Shown: positions 1 through 9,380, numbered from the stretch's first letter. The stretch: 64,000 nt of DNA from an uncultured Fidelibacterota bacterium (GCA_902615915.1 CACMQQ010000001.1:186001-250000); one strand, 5' to 3'. The notes: a model not told the origin generated them from the sequence alone. Numbers and translations: made by a program.

Positions 1-157
1 CAATGACTTTTTCTAGTGCGTCTGAAATTCGTGTTCTTAAGCTATTTTCTATCATCAATTTTTGAGCTAGATATCCGCTGCTTGCTTGACCGAATAGCAA
101 TCCAGCCATTGACAATTGTATAGTATATTTGAATGCAGTTCTAGTCCATTTTTTCAT
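1..157 (-). CDS. N-terminus of a secreted/signal-peptide protein, truncated by window start (MKKWTRTAFKYTIQLSMAGLLFGQASSGYLAQKLMIENSLRTRISDALEKVI...)
   Basis: Open reading frame from ATG at 155-157 (minus strand) to window edge; hydrophobic signal-like N-terminus; directly downstream of motB in the same orientation. Confidence 0.6.
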   Translation of the reverse strand, partial: MKKWTRTAFKYTIQLSMAGLLFGQASSGYLAQKLMIENSLRTRISDALEKVI

Positions 158-182
158 GGTAACTCCCTTATTCATATAAAAT

Positions 183-971
183 TTATTCTTCATTCTCAGC
201 CATATCCATCGACGTAGCTACTGGCCCACCGCGAGGCGCAAGAAATGTTATCTCCACTCTCCTGTTTCTAGCTTTTTGTTGAGGTGTAGAGTTGTATTTT
301 TGTATTAATTCTGTGGTAATAATCTCTGCAGTGTTCTTGTCCCTTGGAACAAATTCACCATAGCCCACTGCTTCTAACCTAGTTGGATCAACTTGAAGAT
401 CAATAAGCAACCTTACAACTGTGGAAGCTCTTGCGCTAGATAATTCCCAATTGCTTGGGTAGAACCTTCTCAATGATTTTGGAAGTTGATCGCTGTCAGT
501 ATGGCCTTCGACAGCAACTTTAAAATATGATTCTTGAATAGTTGGCAATATTTTCTTTAAAATCTCTAAAAAACCCGCTTTAGTTGTTGCTGATCCGGAT
601 TCAAAGCTGATATCAGATGAAATGCCAATAGTAACACCTTTAGGACTTGTTGTAACCTCTACAGGTGTTTCACCGTTTTCCGAATCTTCAGCCATCTCTT
701 CAACCATTTTAGTCGCAGCTTTGTGAATATCGCCGAGTGACATAGCCTGATTGTCAAGCTCTTCTTTTTTACCAACGGATTTACCCATTCCGTCAGCCAT
801 GTTTTGAAGTTTTACCGGGTCAATCGTAGAAATAGCAGCTAATAAAACAAAAAAAGCAAATAGAAGCGTCATCATGTCAGCGAAAGTGCCAAACCAGCCT
901 GGAAGGCCCTCATCAACTTGCTCTCTTCCTTTAGCTTCATATTTTTTAATCTCTTGGGGGGTAGCAGCCAT
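183..971 (-). CDS. motB: MotB-type motor/stator protein with OmpA-like peptidoglycan-binding domain
   Basis: N-terminal TM with FADMMTLLFAFFVLL (conserved Asp), C-terminal OmpA-like VEGHTDSDQ...NWELSSARA..V...L. Confidence 0.85.
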   Translation of the reverse strand: MAATPQEIKKYEAKGREQVDEGLPGWFGTFADMMTLLFAFFVLLAAISTIDPVKLQNMADGMGKSVGKKEELDNQAMSLGDIHKAATKMVEEMAEDSENGETPVEVTTSPKGVTIGISSDISFESGSATTKAGFLEILKKILPTIQESYFKVAVEGHTDSDQLPKSLRRFYPSNWELSSARASTVVRLLIDLQVDPTRLEAVGYGEFVPRDKNTAEIITTELIQKYNSTPQQKARNRRVEITFLAPRGGPVATSMDMAENEE

Positions 972-974
972 ATA

Positions 975-1751
975 TTAGCCTTCTTCTCTTTTCCATTCTT
1001 TAGGAGGTATAAATGAATTTAGTTTTTCCCTTACTATAATTGGATGCTTTTTTTGATGAATCAGTCTTGCAGCCTCTAGTTGTAAATTTTGCATAGTGTT
1101 TGAGAATGTAATTCTTGTTTTAATTTTATCAGCCATAGGTAAGAAGAAGAGGTTTGCAAATACAGCACCATAAAATGTTGTAATAAGAGCAGCTGACATA
1201 CCCGCACCAAGTGTTTCAGTGCCACCACCTTCGCCACCAAAGCCTGACAACATCACAACAAGGCCAATCAAAGTACCAACCATTCCCCATGCTGGCGACA
1301 TGACACCCATTGATTTAAATAAGCCGGCTTGAGTGTTTTCTCGTAGTTCTCTGTAGTCAATTCGAGTGCTTAAAATTTCTGATAATTCTTCCAATGAATA
1401 ACCATCAATTACCATCTGAAGCCCGTCTTTAAAAAAATAACTTTTAACACTATCAATGTGTTTTTCTAAATCAGCAGTCCCTTTTCTGCCTACTTCAGCT
1501 GCTTCAACAGCTTCTTCAACATATCCACCAAGGGCATCACCACCACCTTTAAAAACAGCTCCCATAGCTGCACCAAGTTGTAAAACATCTTTTAAAGGGA
1601 AAGCAACAGACACTGATGCAATCATACCTCCAAAAACAATACCAAAGCTAGACAGCGATCCAAACATACCGATGTCTGGTGTCATTAAAAAAATACTTCC
1701 TACAATAGCACCTAATCCAAGTAAAATTCCAATAAGGGTAGCAATATCCAT
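975..1751 (-). CDS. motA: MotA/TolQ/ExbB-family proton channel, MotA-like
   Basis: MotA-like architecture with FFKDGLQMVIDGYSLEELSEILSTRI and MGVMSPAWGMVGTLIGLVVML; adjacent to motB. Confidence 0.85.
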   Translation of the reverse strand: MDIATLIGILLGLGAIVGSIFLMTPDIGMFGSLSSFGIVFGGMIASVSVAFPLKDVLQLGAAMGAVFKGGGDALGGYVEEAVEAAEVGRKGTADLEKHIDSVKSYFFKDGLQMVIDGYSLEELSEILSTRIDYRELRENTQAGLFKSMGVMSPAWGMVGTLIGLVVMLSGFGGEGGGTETLGAGMSAALITTFYGAVFANLFFLPMADKIKTRITFSNTMQNLQLEAARLIHQKKHPIIVREKLNSFIPPKEWKREEG

Positions 1752-1753
1752 TT

Positions 1754-3097
1754 TTAGTCCTCAATCATTGTTGTGGATTTAAGCCTATTTTCATGCAAGG
1801 CTTTTAAAACATTTCTCACGTCATCGTATTCTGGGTCCATTCTAAGAGCTAGATTCCAATTTATGGTTGCTCTTTGAACATCGCCCAACTTGTAATAGAT
1901 GGATCCTCTTCTTGCATATGCTAAAGCAAGATTTGGATTTAATTCTAATGCTGATTCTACCTCTTGCAATGACGATCTGTAATTTCCAGCATAAAAATAT
2001 CTTAATGATCTAGATAAATGACGCATTGCATCATTCATTTTCTGTTCGCTTACATTATTATTTAATTTAACAGCTTTAAGTGAATCTTCTAAAAATTTTG
2101 AATGCTGTTCCATAGCAGCAAGCCTAATCATTAAATTGCGCATTTCATTATTCATCATACCCATGGAATCTCTTAAAGTACTTACTGCATAATCAGCCAT
2201 CATTAGTGTTGTGTCAACATTAGATTGAGAAACTTTATCATTAGGCATAATATTTGGAGATGGCCCTCCTCCTGGAATCTTAATCCCAGAGCTTCGAGCG
2301 GCTGATATTTCAAAACCCAATGTAAATGCCGCGTGCCCTTCCCAATACCTATCTTTCCAATTTGGCAATTTTTCTATGTGGGCGAATCCTAGGTTCAGGC
2401 GATAATCCGAGGTAAGGGGGATGCGGAGTCCCACATTGATGCCATTACCATCGAATTCACCCACAATATCTATTCCTCCCCATTTATCAAGATAAGGAGT
2501 ATTAAAAATTAATCCCATAAAAACACCTGCAGCGGTGCCTGAAGTTTTTAGAGAATCGACTTCAATTGTATCGATTGCTCCGAACCCCCCAGTTCCAAAG
2601 CCTAGGAAAGTATTAACTTTGAAATCGCGAATCATCTGTTCGCTACTTATGACCCCGAAAAATGATAGTTCATTAGGGTCTAAGTTTAATCCGCTAGTTT
2701 TATTTTCAAATACAATGTCTTGCAGGCCTAGCGAAAATGATATATTGTCCTTTGAGTATAATTGTCTTTGAAGGTGAAAGCCAAACTCTACAGGTGCCCT
2801 ATAAGTGCTAACGTCTAAATTTGCTATTCTGGTCGTATCCCCAGCAGAGCCAGTTGAAAAACCCAAAAGCCAATCCCCAGCCTGCATGTTGTAATAAAAT
2901 CCTTTGGCTGTGTTAATAGGCGCTAGGTTGTGAAATTCTGTCCCAAATCCTGCAGTGAAAAGATATGGGGAAGTACCGATCATTGAAAAAGGGATTTTCA
3001 TCATAGGGCCAGGTCTCAAATAAGCAATCCTGGTTGCACTGTATGAGCAATTTAATATAATTAAAAAAGCAATTATGTTTTTGGCAATCTTTAACAT
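1754..3097 (-). CDS. Predicted outer-membrane beta-barrel protein with C-terminal TPR repeats
   Basis: Signal peptide, alternating beta-barrel-like strands, C-terminal TPRs (ALELNPNLALAYARRGSIYYKLGDVQRATINWNLALRMDPEY). Confidence 0.65.
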   Translation of the reverse strand: MLKIAKNIIAFLIILNCSYSATRIAYLRPGPMMKIPFSMIGTSPYLFTAGFGTEFHNLAPINTAKGFYYNMQAGDWLLGFSTGSAGDTTRIANLDVSTYRAPVEFGFHLQRQLYSKDNISFSLGLQDIVFENKTSGLNLDPNELSFFGVISSEQMIRDFKVNTFLGFGTGGFGAIDTIEVDSLKTSGTAAGVFMGLIFNTPYLDKWGGIDIVGEFDGNGINVGLRIPLTSDYRLNLGFAHIEKLPNWKDRYWEGHAAFTLGFEISAARSSGIKIPGGGPSPNIMPNDKVSQSNVDTTLMMADYAVSTLRDSMGMMNNEMRNLMIRLAAMEQHSKFLEDSLKAVKLNNNVSEQKMNDAMRHLSRSLRYFYAGNYRSSLQEVESALELNPNLALAYARRGSIYYKLGDVQRATINWNLALRMDPEYDDVRNVLKALHENRLKSTTMIED

Positions 3098-3098
3098 A

Positions 3099-3956
3099 TT
3101 ACTTATCTATTTTTTTTAATTCCATTTGAGCAAGTCGTAAATATTCACTATTAGGATGTTCTGAAACAACGTCATTGAATGCAGCTAGTGCTAAATTTTC
3201 ATCGCCTAGTTTTCTATGGAGCAATCCTTTTTTAATTAACGCATCATCAATTCTCAAATCGCCAAATTCCATAATTCTCTCTAACAAGCTAAGTGCGTCA
3301 TCATATTGACCTAATCGTTGATGAGAATCTGCCATCCAATATAAAATATTTTCTTTGTCTTTGTTGCTGGCAAGTGAGGTGTTCAATCTTGAAAAATATC
3401 CAAGCGCATCTTCATAATCTTCTCTTTGATAAGCAAAGATTGCAGTCATATAAACTGCTTTATTAAAAATCGGTACTTCTGCTTTTTCAACTTTTTTATT
3501 AGTGTCTTCTTGCTTACTAGGCAATAAAATATTTTTTTCTGCAAGATCAGTTTTATTGTCAAAAAAATCAAAATTATTGATATTATCTAAAGCAATTGCG
3601 AGTTCAGTGTTTTTGTCATGGAGAGCCTGCATCTCAGTTTTAAAGGATTTCTCTAAATTATTTAATCTCTCGTTAACTCTATCTAAAGTTGATAATAATT
3701 CTTTAGATGACGCCATCATTATACTCCCACTTTCAACTTTCTTGATCTTAAAACTTACTTCCTCCGAGGGTCTATCTATTTTTCTAGTATATGATTCATC
3801 GCCCTTGGAAGGTTCAATTACAATTCCTAGATCTAAAAAAAAGATTTCGGAGAGTGGGGTTTCTTGTGCATGGCCGTTGCTGCTTGCAAATATCGCAATA
3901 AATGAAATATTAGAAATAATCTTAATTAATTTTTTATTCATATTCTTCCCAATCAA
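3099..3956 (-). CDS. Periplasmic coiled-coil/TPR protein, CpoB/YbgF-like
   Basis: Signal peptide, coiled-coil segment, C-terminal TPRs (YEDALGYFSRL...YDDALSLLERIMEFG...ENLALAAFNDVVSEHPNSEY). Confidence 0.6.
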   Translation of the reverse strand: MIGKNMNKKLIKIISNISFIAIFASSNGHAQETPLSEIFFLDLGIVIEPSKGDESYTRKIDRPSEEVSFKIKKVESGSIMMASSKELLSTLDRVNERLNNLEKSFKTEMQALHDKNTELAIALDNINNFDFFDNKTDLAEKNILLPSKQEDTNKKVEKAEVPIFNKAVYMTAIFAYQREDYEDALGYFSRLNTSLASNKDKENILYWMADSHQRLGQYDDALSLLERIMEFGDLRIDDALIKKGLLHRKLGDENLALAAFNDVVSEHPNSEYLRLAQMELKKIDK

Positions 3957-5163
3957 TTACGTATGAATAGCCAATGAATGATCCAAAATCATTGGGCACA
4001 TACAATTCAAATGCACCTGTAGCACCAGGCAGCAATGTTGCATCTGTAGTTATGCCTGAGTCAAACGTATGGTATCCACCTCTAACAAATGTGGTCAATG
4101 TTTTTGTTTCGCCACTCCAATTCTTCCTAAAGACAAAATCTACTTTAACAAAGTCTGATCTTCTTCCTCCAATATTTTTTATCTCACCATTGAAAACTAT
4201 ATTGCCTTGTGCATCTTTTTTTTCTGTTATATTGCCTACAAGAACACAATTTGCAGAGTATTTTTTATCGTTGGACCTTTCTGCAGATGTGTACTGCGGT
4301 TGAGCTAATTTTGGCATTGGAGGTGGAGTATAGCTATCTCTAACTTGCTCCGGTACATATTCTGCTTGTTCTTCGGTTACAACATTATCAACAATCCTTA
4401 CAACATCGCTTCTATTTATGATAAGATAACCAACAAGAGATTCCACCTTTAACTGCTCTTCGTCTTGATAAACAATTTTACCAAAAACTGTCGACCCATT
4501 TTTCATGATAATTTCTTTTGAATATATGGCTAATGGATTGACCCACATTTTACTAAGTGCTTTGAGATCCTCTAATTCTTCGTTTAAGTATTTTACTTCG
4601 GCAGTCATCTTCTTTATCTCGAAGCTTAGTTCGTTTAGTATATAATCTTTATTAGGATCAGGAGTAAAAGCATTTGCAGCAGCATTTTCAGTAGCACTGC
4701 TAGTTTGTTCGTTGTTTTCTTGGCTCTTTGGTTCAGTTGGGGTATCAGCGCTTACCATTTCAGGAAGCATTTCTTGATTTTGAGAACTAGTGTTTTCTGA
4801 TGCTATTGTTGACAGAGATAGTTTAATATCACCTAGTTTAATTTCAGTGTTTATTACTTCCAGATCTAGATTGAGGCTGCCTAATTCACCCCCATCAGAT
4901 TGTATAGTGTAGTTGCCTGGCTCAACATCTTTGAATTCAAATTTTCCACCTCCTCTGCCAAGCCTTTTTTTGGAGGTTTCCGTGCGTTTGTGCTCTGTAC
5001 CATCAGGCTTTAAAAGTAGAATTGTGTTCTGAACTACTGGGTCGTTATTAGTGTCCGTTAAAGTACCGCTTATATTTTGTGGTTCTTGCGCAAGCAATGC
5101 AGACGCAAAAAATATGTACGTCGCTCTAAAGAACGAAAAGTACATTCTTGTTTTTTTTGCCAT
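3934..5163 (-). CDS. Secreted protein with carboxypeptidase-regulatory-like (Ig) domain and FxLYD-like C-terminal domain
   Basis: ISGTLTDTNNDPVVQNTILLLKPDG...GGKFEFKDVEPGNYTIQSDGG; C-terminal CVLVGNITEKKDAQGNIVFNGEIKNIGGRRSDFVKVDFVF. Confidence 0.55.
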   Translation of the reverse strand: MAKKTRMYFSFFRATYIFFASALLAQEPQNISGTLTDTNNDPVVQNTILLLKPDGTEHKRTETSKKRLGRGGGKFEFKDVEPGNYTIQSDGGELGSLNLDLEVINTEIKLGDIKLSLSTIASENTSSQNQEMLPEMVSADTPTEPKSQENNEQTSSATENAAANAFTPDPNKDYILNELSFEIKKMTAEVKYLNEELEDLKALSKMWVNPLAIYSKEIIMKNGSTVFGKIVYQDEEQLKVESLVGYLIINRSDVVRIVDNVVTEEQAEYVPEQVRDSYTPPPMPKLAQPQYTSAERSNDKKYSANCVLVGNITEKKDAQGNIVFNGEIKNIGGRRSDFVKVDFVFRKNWSGETKTLTTFVRGGYHTFDSGITTDATLLPGATGAFELYVPNDFGSFIGYSYVIDWEEYE

Positions 5164-5311
5164 TTATCTTTACCTCGGATTTAGTGGCATTTAAAAGAAA
5201 TTTATCTTTAGCATTAAAGTTTAACAATATATTGTTAACTAAACCAAGTCAAAAATGATAAAACATTTTTAACTGTGTGCTGCTATTACTTGAACAAAAA
5301 TCATGCCAAAA

Positions 5312-5863
5312 CTATTTCCAGAAATCTTTATAGATAGTTTTTTTCTTAGTCAGTTCCATTAATGCTGTTTCTACCATTTTTCTAGTTGAATCAGCTAAAA
5401 ATAATTTTAGCGCTTTATCATAAGACTCTAAAGCTGAATCAAAATCCATTTCATCTTTCTTTTCGTAGGATTTACCTATCCAATAATAGGGCTCTCCAAG
5501 GGTATCTATTTGTGCTGCAGCCTTGTAAAACGATTGTATGGCATCCCATTGGCCATTTTTGAAGCTCTTTTGATGATGTAACTTACCCGTCTGCATATGC
5601 AATTTATAAAGAGCAATAGGATTTTTAGGATCTAATTTTAAAATTTCGATATACTGATCTGAATTTGGATTTTTCTTTAGTTCTTTAATTTTAGCAGCTA
5701 TAATAAGCTTTTTCACTTGCTCATCGTTTAAATTAACTTTCAGTAATGAATCAGATTTAAAAACAAGGTCTTCATCATTATATTTAGATAATGAACTGCT
5801 GGCGCAACTATAAAAAAAACCAATAGCGCTTATAAAAAAGATTTTCAGAATGACTTTTTTAAT
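5312..5863 (-). CDS. TPR-containing lipoprotein; start extended to a putative ATT codon (provided ORF begins at an internal GTG, 5716)
   Basis: In-frame extension reads (M)KKVILKIFFISAIGFFYSCASSSLSKYNDEDLVFKSDSLLKVNLNDEQVKKLIIAAK..., a lipoprotein signal with a Cys; GAAGG 7 nt upstream of the ATT; TPR-like C-terminus. Confidence 0.55.
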   Translation of the reverse strand: MKKVILKIFFISAIGFFYSCASSSLSKYNDEDLVFKSDSLLKVNLNDEQVKKLIIAAKIKELKKNPNSDQYIEILKLDPKNPIALYKLHMQTGKLHHQKSFKNGQWDAIQSFYKAAAQIDTLGEPYYWIGKSYEKKDEMDFDSALESYDKALKLFLADSTRKMVETALMELTKKKTIYKDFWK

Positions 5864-5866
5864 GAT

Positions 5867-6775
5867 TTAACCTTCGTAAAAAAATAAGTGTTGGTTGTCA
5901 TCAAATGATTGATAAAGTGAGCTCATAGAATCAATAACGTAATACCTATCTTGAATGTTTGAATAGTTAAAGCTTGTCAATATAATCTCATCTATATCAT
6001 ACGGCAGGAAAACAGACCGGGTGGATTTATCCTTAGCACAATTAACAATATTTAATATTTCTGACTGCGATGATAGAATTCCTGATCCGTAGATTTCGTA
6101 ATCAATATCATTATCAGTTTTTACGTTTTGTTTTTTTAAAAGTCCAAACTCATATGTCCACCATGCAAAATTTTGTAACCGCTTAAGATTATGATCTATC
6201 AAATCTCTTGATAAACCTAATTCATTTTTTATGATTTTATCTCCGAGAATACCAACTTTATGTAAAAAGTTAGAATATTCTCTGTCTGCTAACAAAGGAA
6301 TGTGGCCTTGCACATCATGAAAAATATCTGGCTCAGGTGTATAGCCTTCATCATTAACAATGATTTCTCCATGGTATTTTTCATCAAATCGTGGAGATTT
6401 TCTAATAATATCCGTGACTGGAAATTTTCTTTGGGCATTCAGATCAAAGAAAAGTTCTTCTGTTAAAAAACCAGCAACTGAAACAAGCTCCCATTTGGAT
6501 GTTTTAAAAAGCTCCCTTGATATCAATTTAAAATCTGGAAAGTTATTTTCTGGTATAGAAAGTTTTTTTAATCCATCTAAAAATTCTTTGGATGCATACT
6601 TTTTCTGTAATTCTGATACATTATTGTATAAATCTGCCCAAATCTCATTTTCTAAATCTGTTATTTTATTGTAAGACTGTGGCTTTAAATAATCGTCATC
6701 CTTTCCAAATATAATTATTCCATCCATTGAATTGGGCACTTGATGTTTGAAAAGTATATCGTATTTATTTTTCAT
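5867..6775 (-). CDS. phhA: Aromatic amino acid hydroxylase (phenylalanine 4-monooxygenase type, pterin-dependent)
   Basis: PEPDIFHDVQGHIPLL iron-ligand motif, WWTYEFGLL, YGSGILSSQSE. Confidence 0.9.
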   Translation of the reverse strand: MKNKYDILFKHQVPNSMDGIIIFGKDDDYLKPQSYNKITDLENEIWADLYNNVSELQKKYASKEFLDGLKKLSIPENNFPDFKLISRELFKTSKWELVSVAGFLTEELFFDLNAQRKFPVTDIIRKSPRFDEKYHGEIIVNDEGYTPEPDIFHDVQGHIPLLADREYSNFLHKVGILGDKIIKNELGLSRDLIDHNLKRLQNFAWWTYEFGLLKKQNVKTDNDIDYEIYGSGILSSQSEILNIVNCAKDKSTRSVFLPYDIDEIILTSFNYSNIQDRYYVIDSMSSLYQSFDDNQHLFFYEG

Positions 6776-6806
6776 TTTAAATATAATTTAATCTAAAGAT
6801 TTAAAA

Positions 6807-7139
6807 TTAACGTAGCCAAATATAAGTAATTGCGCTATTTCTGGCCCCTAAATCATTATCATAAGGAGAGCCACAGTCAGCTCTCATTTCAGCTGAATTT
6901 TTGTCAAAAAGGTCATAGTCTTCACCGTATATAATTGATTGAAATCTTCCCTCATTATAATTACACCATTCACGGACCTCTTTTTTTAAAGCCCCAGTTC
7001 CATGGCCATGGATAACCTTTATTGCTCTAAAATTACCATTTTCCAGACACAGATTAACATTGTATTCAAGTTCAGAAATGGCTTTATCTAAACTGTATCC
7101 ACTGTGCCCTATATCAATTATTTTAAGTCTACTTTGCAT
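6807..7139 (-). CDS. Small Smr-domain protein
   Basis: IDIGHSGYSLDKAISELEYNV...KVIHGHGTGALKKEVREW (Smr HGxGxGxL-type motif). Confidence 0.8.
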   Translation of the reverse strand: MQSRLKIIDIGHSGYSLDKAISELEYNVNLCLENGNFRAIKVIHGHGTGALKKEVREWCNYNEGRFQSIIYGEDYDLFDKNSAEMRADCGSPYDNDLGARNSAITYIWLR

Positions 7140-7153
7140 TTAAGTTTTTAAAT

Positions 7154-7159
7154 TATAAT
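7154..7159 (+). promoter_or_regulatory. Putative -10 element (TATAAT) in the 27-bp divergent intergenic region; palindromic ATTATAAT at 7152-7159 could serve both strands
   Basis: Direct sequence match; placement 7 nt upstream of the ATG at 7167. Confidence 0.4.
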
Positions 7160-7166
7160 TTTTCTA

Positions 7167-8141
7167 ATGAAATATATCAAATTAGGCAAGACAGATGAAA
7201 CAGTTTCAACCATTAGCTTAGGCACTTGGGCTTTTGGAGGGCCTGGAACTGTAGGGAAAAATATTCCAGTTGGATGGGCGGATCAGAGCAAAGACGATAG
7301 TATTAGTGTTCTAAAAAAGTCGCATGATTCAGGCATAAATCACTGGGATACTGCTGATGTTTATGGAGATGGTTTATCTGAAAAAATTATCGGCGAGGCC
7401 TGGAAAGATATATCTAGATCAAGTATCTTTTTAGCAAGCAAGGTTGGTTGGGATATGGGTGAATATGACTATTTCTATCATCCTAAACTCATAAAAAAAA
7501 ATATCGATAGATCATTTAATAATTTAAAAACAGATTATATTGATCTATTTTATTTACATCATTGCAATTTCAAAGAAGATCAACATTTTTTTGAAGCAAT
7601 TGAAATAATGGATGATTATCGAAAAGCTGGAAAAATTCGCTTTCTAGGAATTTCAGACTGGGATTGTAAAAAAATAATGAAATATATAGACAAATCCAAT
7701 TTTGATGTTGTGCAGCCTTATCGAAATGTAATGGACAGCGATTATAACTCTAGCGGTCTAAAGAAATACATATCAGAAAATGATTTAGGAGTTTGCTTTT
7801 TCTCTCCTATAAAACATGGCCTTTTAACAGGTAAATACCTATCTCCTCCAACATTTCAAAAAGGGGACCATAGATTAAAAATTAAAGAGTTTTTTGACCA
7901 AAAAACTCTTAACTGGATGGTTGAAAACAAAAAAGAGTTAGTAAGAAAATTTTCTCATCATCCCAACCCTGTATTACATGGATTACTTGGGTCACTTTTA
8001 GAAGATTCTCCAACGGGCTGTGTTTTGCTTGGACAAAGAAACATCGAGCAGGTTGAGGTTGCAAAAACTCTGGGGGATGCTTTGTCAAAAGAAGATTCAG
8101 ACTGGGTAAAAAATCTTTATAGAAAGAATCACTTAAAATAG
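7167..8141 (+). CDS. Aldo/keto reductase family oxidoreductase
   Basis: ISLGTWAFGG, HWDTADVYGDGLSEKIIGEAW, IDLFYLHHCN, FLGISDW. Confidence 0.9.
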   Translation: MKYIKLGKTDETVSTISLGTWAFGGPGTVGKNIPVGWADQSKDDSISVLKKSHDSGINHWDTADVYGDGLSEKIIGEAWKDISRSSIFLASKVGWDMGEYDYFYHPKLIKKNIDRSFNNLKTDYIDLFYLHHCNFKEDQHFFEAIEIMDDYRKAGKIRFLGISDWDCKKIMKYIDKSNFDVVQPYRNVMDSDYNSSGLKKYISENDLGVCFFSPIKHGLLTGKYLSPPTFQKGDHRLKIKEFFDQKTLNWMVENKKELVRKFSHHPNPVLHGLLGSLLEDSPTGCVLLGQRNIEQVEVAKTLGDALSKEDSDWVKNLYRKNHLK

Positions 8142-8217
8142 TTCCAATGGAACCTTTGACTTTTATCTGTTAAATTAATCTTATATAATTTTAATACTTA
8201 AGAAAGAATAGAAATAA

Positions 8218-9369
8218 ATGCCTGATAAGCAACAGCAGACAAAAATTCCTAGTGGGTATGATAGCAAGGATACGCAAGACCGTTTAGATTGGTTAAATTC
8301 TAAAATCAACTTTAAATATTCTTCAAATCTTCAAAATGAGCCAGAAGATTTGAAAGGTATTATAGAAAATCATATCGGGTTTATGAATATTCCAATGGCA
8401 ATCGCAGGCCCACTAGATATAAACGGTGATTACGCACAAGGCGAATTTCATGTACCAATTTGTACTCTCGAGGGAACTCTTGCATTATCAATGAATAGAG
8501 GCATGATGGCAGCTCAACGGAGTGGAGGTGTCACAGTCAAGCATATAAAGCAAGAACTTTCCAGAGCCCCAGTTTTTATTTTTGAAGATTTGAATAAATC
8601 TTCTGATTTTATGCAATGGGTTAACAAGCACTATCAAGATATAAAAAAAGTTTCAGACTCTACATCGAATTATGGAAAGTTGTTAAGAATTGACCAATAC
8701 CCAATTCAAAACTATGTAATACTGGATTTTGTTTTAGATACAGGTAATGCTGCTGGACAAAATATGGTAACACTAGCTGCTAAAGTAGCATGTGATTATA
8801 TAAAAGAAAAAACGGGAGCAGACTTCTTTTTAGAATCAGGTTTTAACAGTGATAAAAAAGCTTCAGCTAGAAATATGATCATGGGAAGAGGGCACAGTGT
8901 CATTGCTGAAACAACGATAAAAAGTTCTATTGTTCAAAGAATTCTTAATGTCGACATATCTGAGCTTGAAAAGTATCAGGAGCTTGGACCTACAACTTCT
9001 CGGCTAGCTGGTACACAAGGCACACATTTACATATTTCAAATGCCTTAACAGCAATTTATTTAGCTACTGGACAAGACACTGCTTGTGTTGCTGAAAATT
9101 CAATTGGTCACTTTCAAATAGAATCAGTTAATGACGGTGTAAAATTTAGATTAACACTTCCAAGCATGACTGTAGGCACCGTAGGGGGCGGTACTCGTCT
9201 CTTGGCTCAACAGCAAAACCTTAAGCTTTTAGGTTGCCATGAAGGTGAGAATTCATCAAAAAAATTAGCTGAAATTATTTGTGCTTCTGCTCTTGCACTT
9301 GAGACATCGCTTTTATCGGCTTTAGCTTCGGATACATTTACTAAGGCTCATATGAAATATGGTAGATAG
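8218..9369 (+). CDS. Hydroxymethylglutaryl-CoA reductase, class I-like catalytic domain
   Basis: ENHIGFMNIPMAIAGPL, TLEGTLALSMNRG, SDKKASARNMIMGRGHSV, GQDTA, MTVGTVGGGTRL, C-terminal KAHMKYGR. Confidence 0.9.
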   Translation: MPDKQQQTKIPSGYDSKDTQDRLDWLNSKINFKYSSNLQNEPEDLKGIIENHIGFMNIPMAIAGPLDINGDYAQGEFHVPICTLEGTLALSMNRGMMAAQRSGGVTVKHIKQELSRAPVFIFEDLNKSSDFMQWVNKHYQDIKKVSDSTSNYGKLLRIDQYPIQNYVILDFVLDTGNAAGQNMVTLAAKVACDYIKEKTGADFFLESGFNSDKKASARNMIMGRGHSVIAETTIKSSIVQRILNVDISELEKYQELGPTTSRLAGTQGTHLHISNALTAIYLATGQDTACVAENSIGHFQIESVNDGVKFRLTLPSMTVGTVGGGTRLLAQQQNLKLLGCHEGENSSKKLAEIICASALALETSLLSALASDTFTKAHMKYGR

Positions 9370-9380
9370 ATGTTTCTCCA

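Noticed and set aside
3502-3966. 154-aa plus-strand ORF opposite the CpoB-like gene
   Set aside because: Antisense shadow ORF; the minus-strand ORF has a signal peptide, TPRs and operon context, the plus-strand one has no recognisable domain.
8141-8217. Full sigma70-type promoter for the HMGR operon (TTGACT at 8156-8161 and TATAAT at 8184-8189)
   Set aside because: The spacer would be 22 nt, too long for a standard promoter; only the -10 looks credible, so not listed as a feature.
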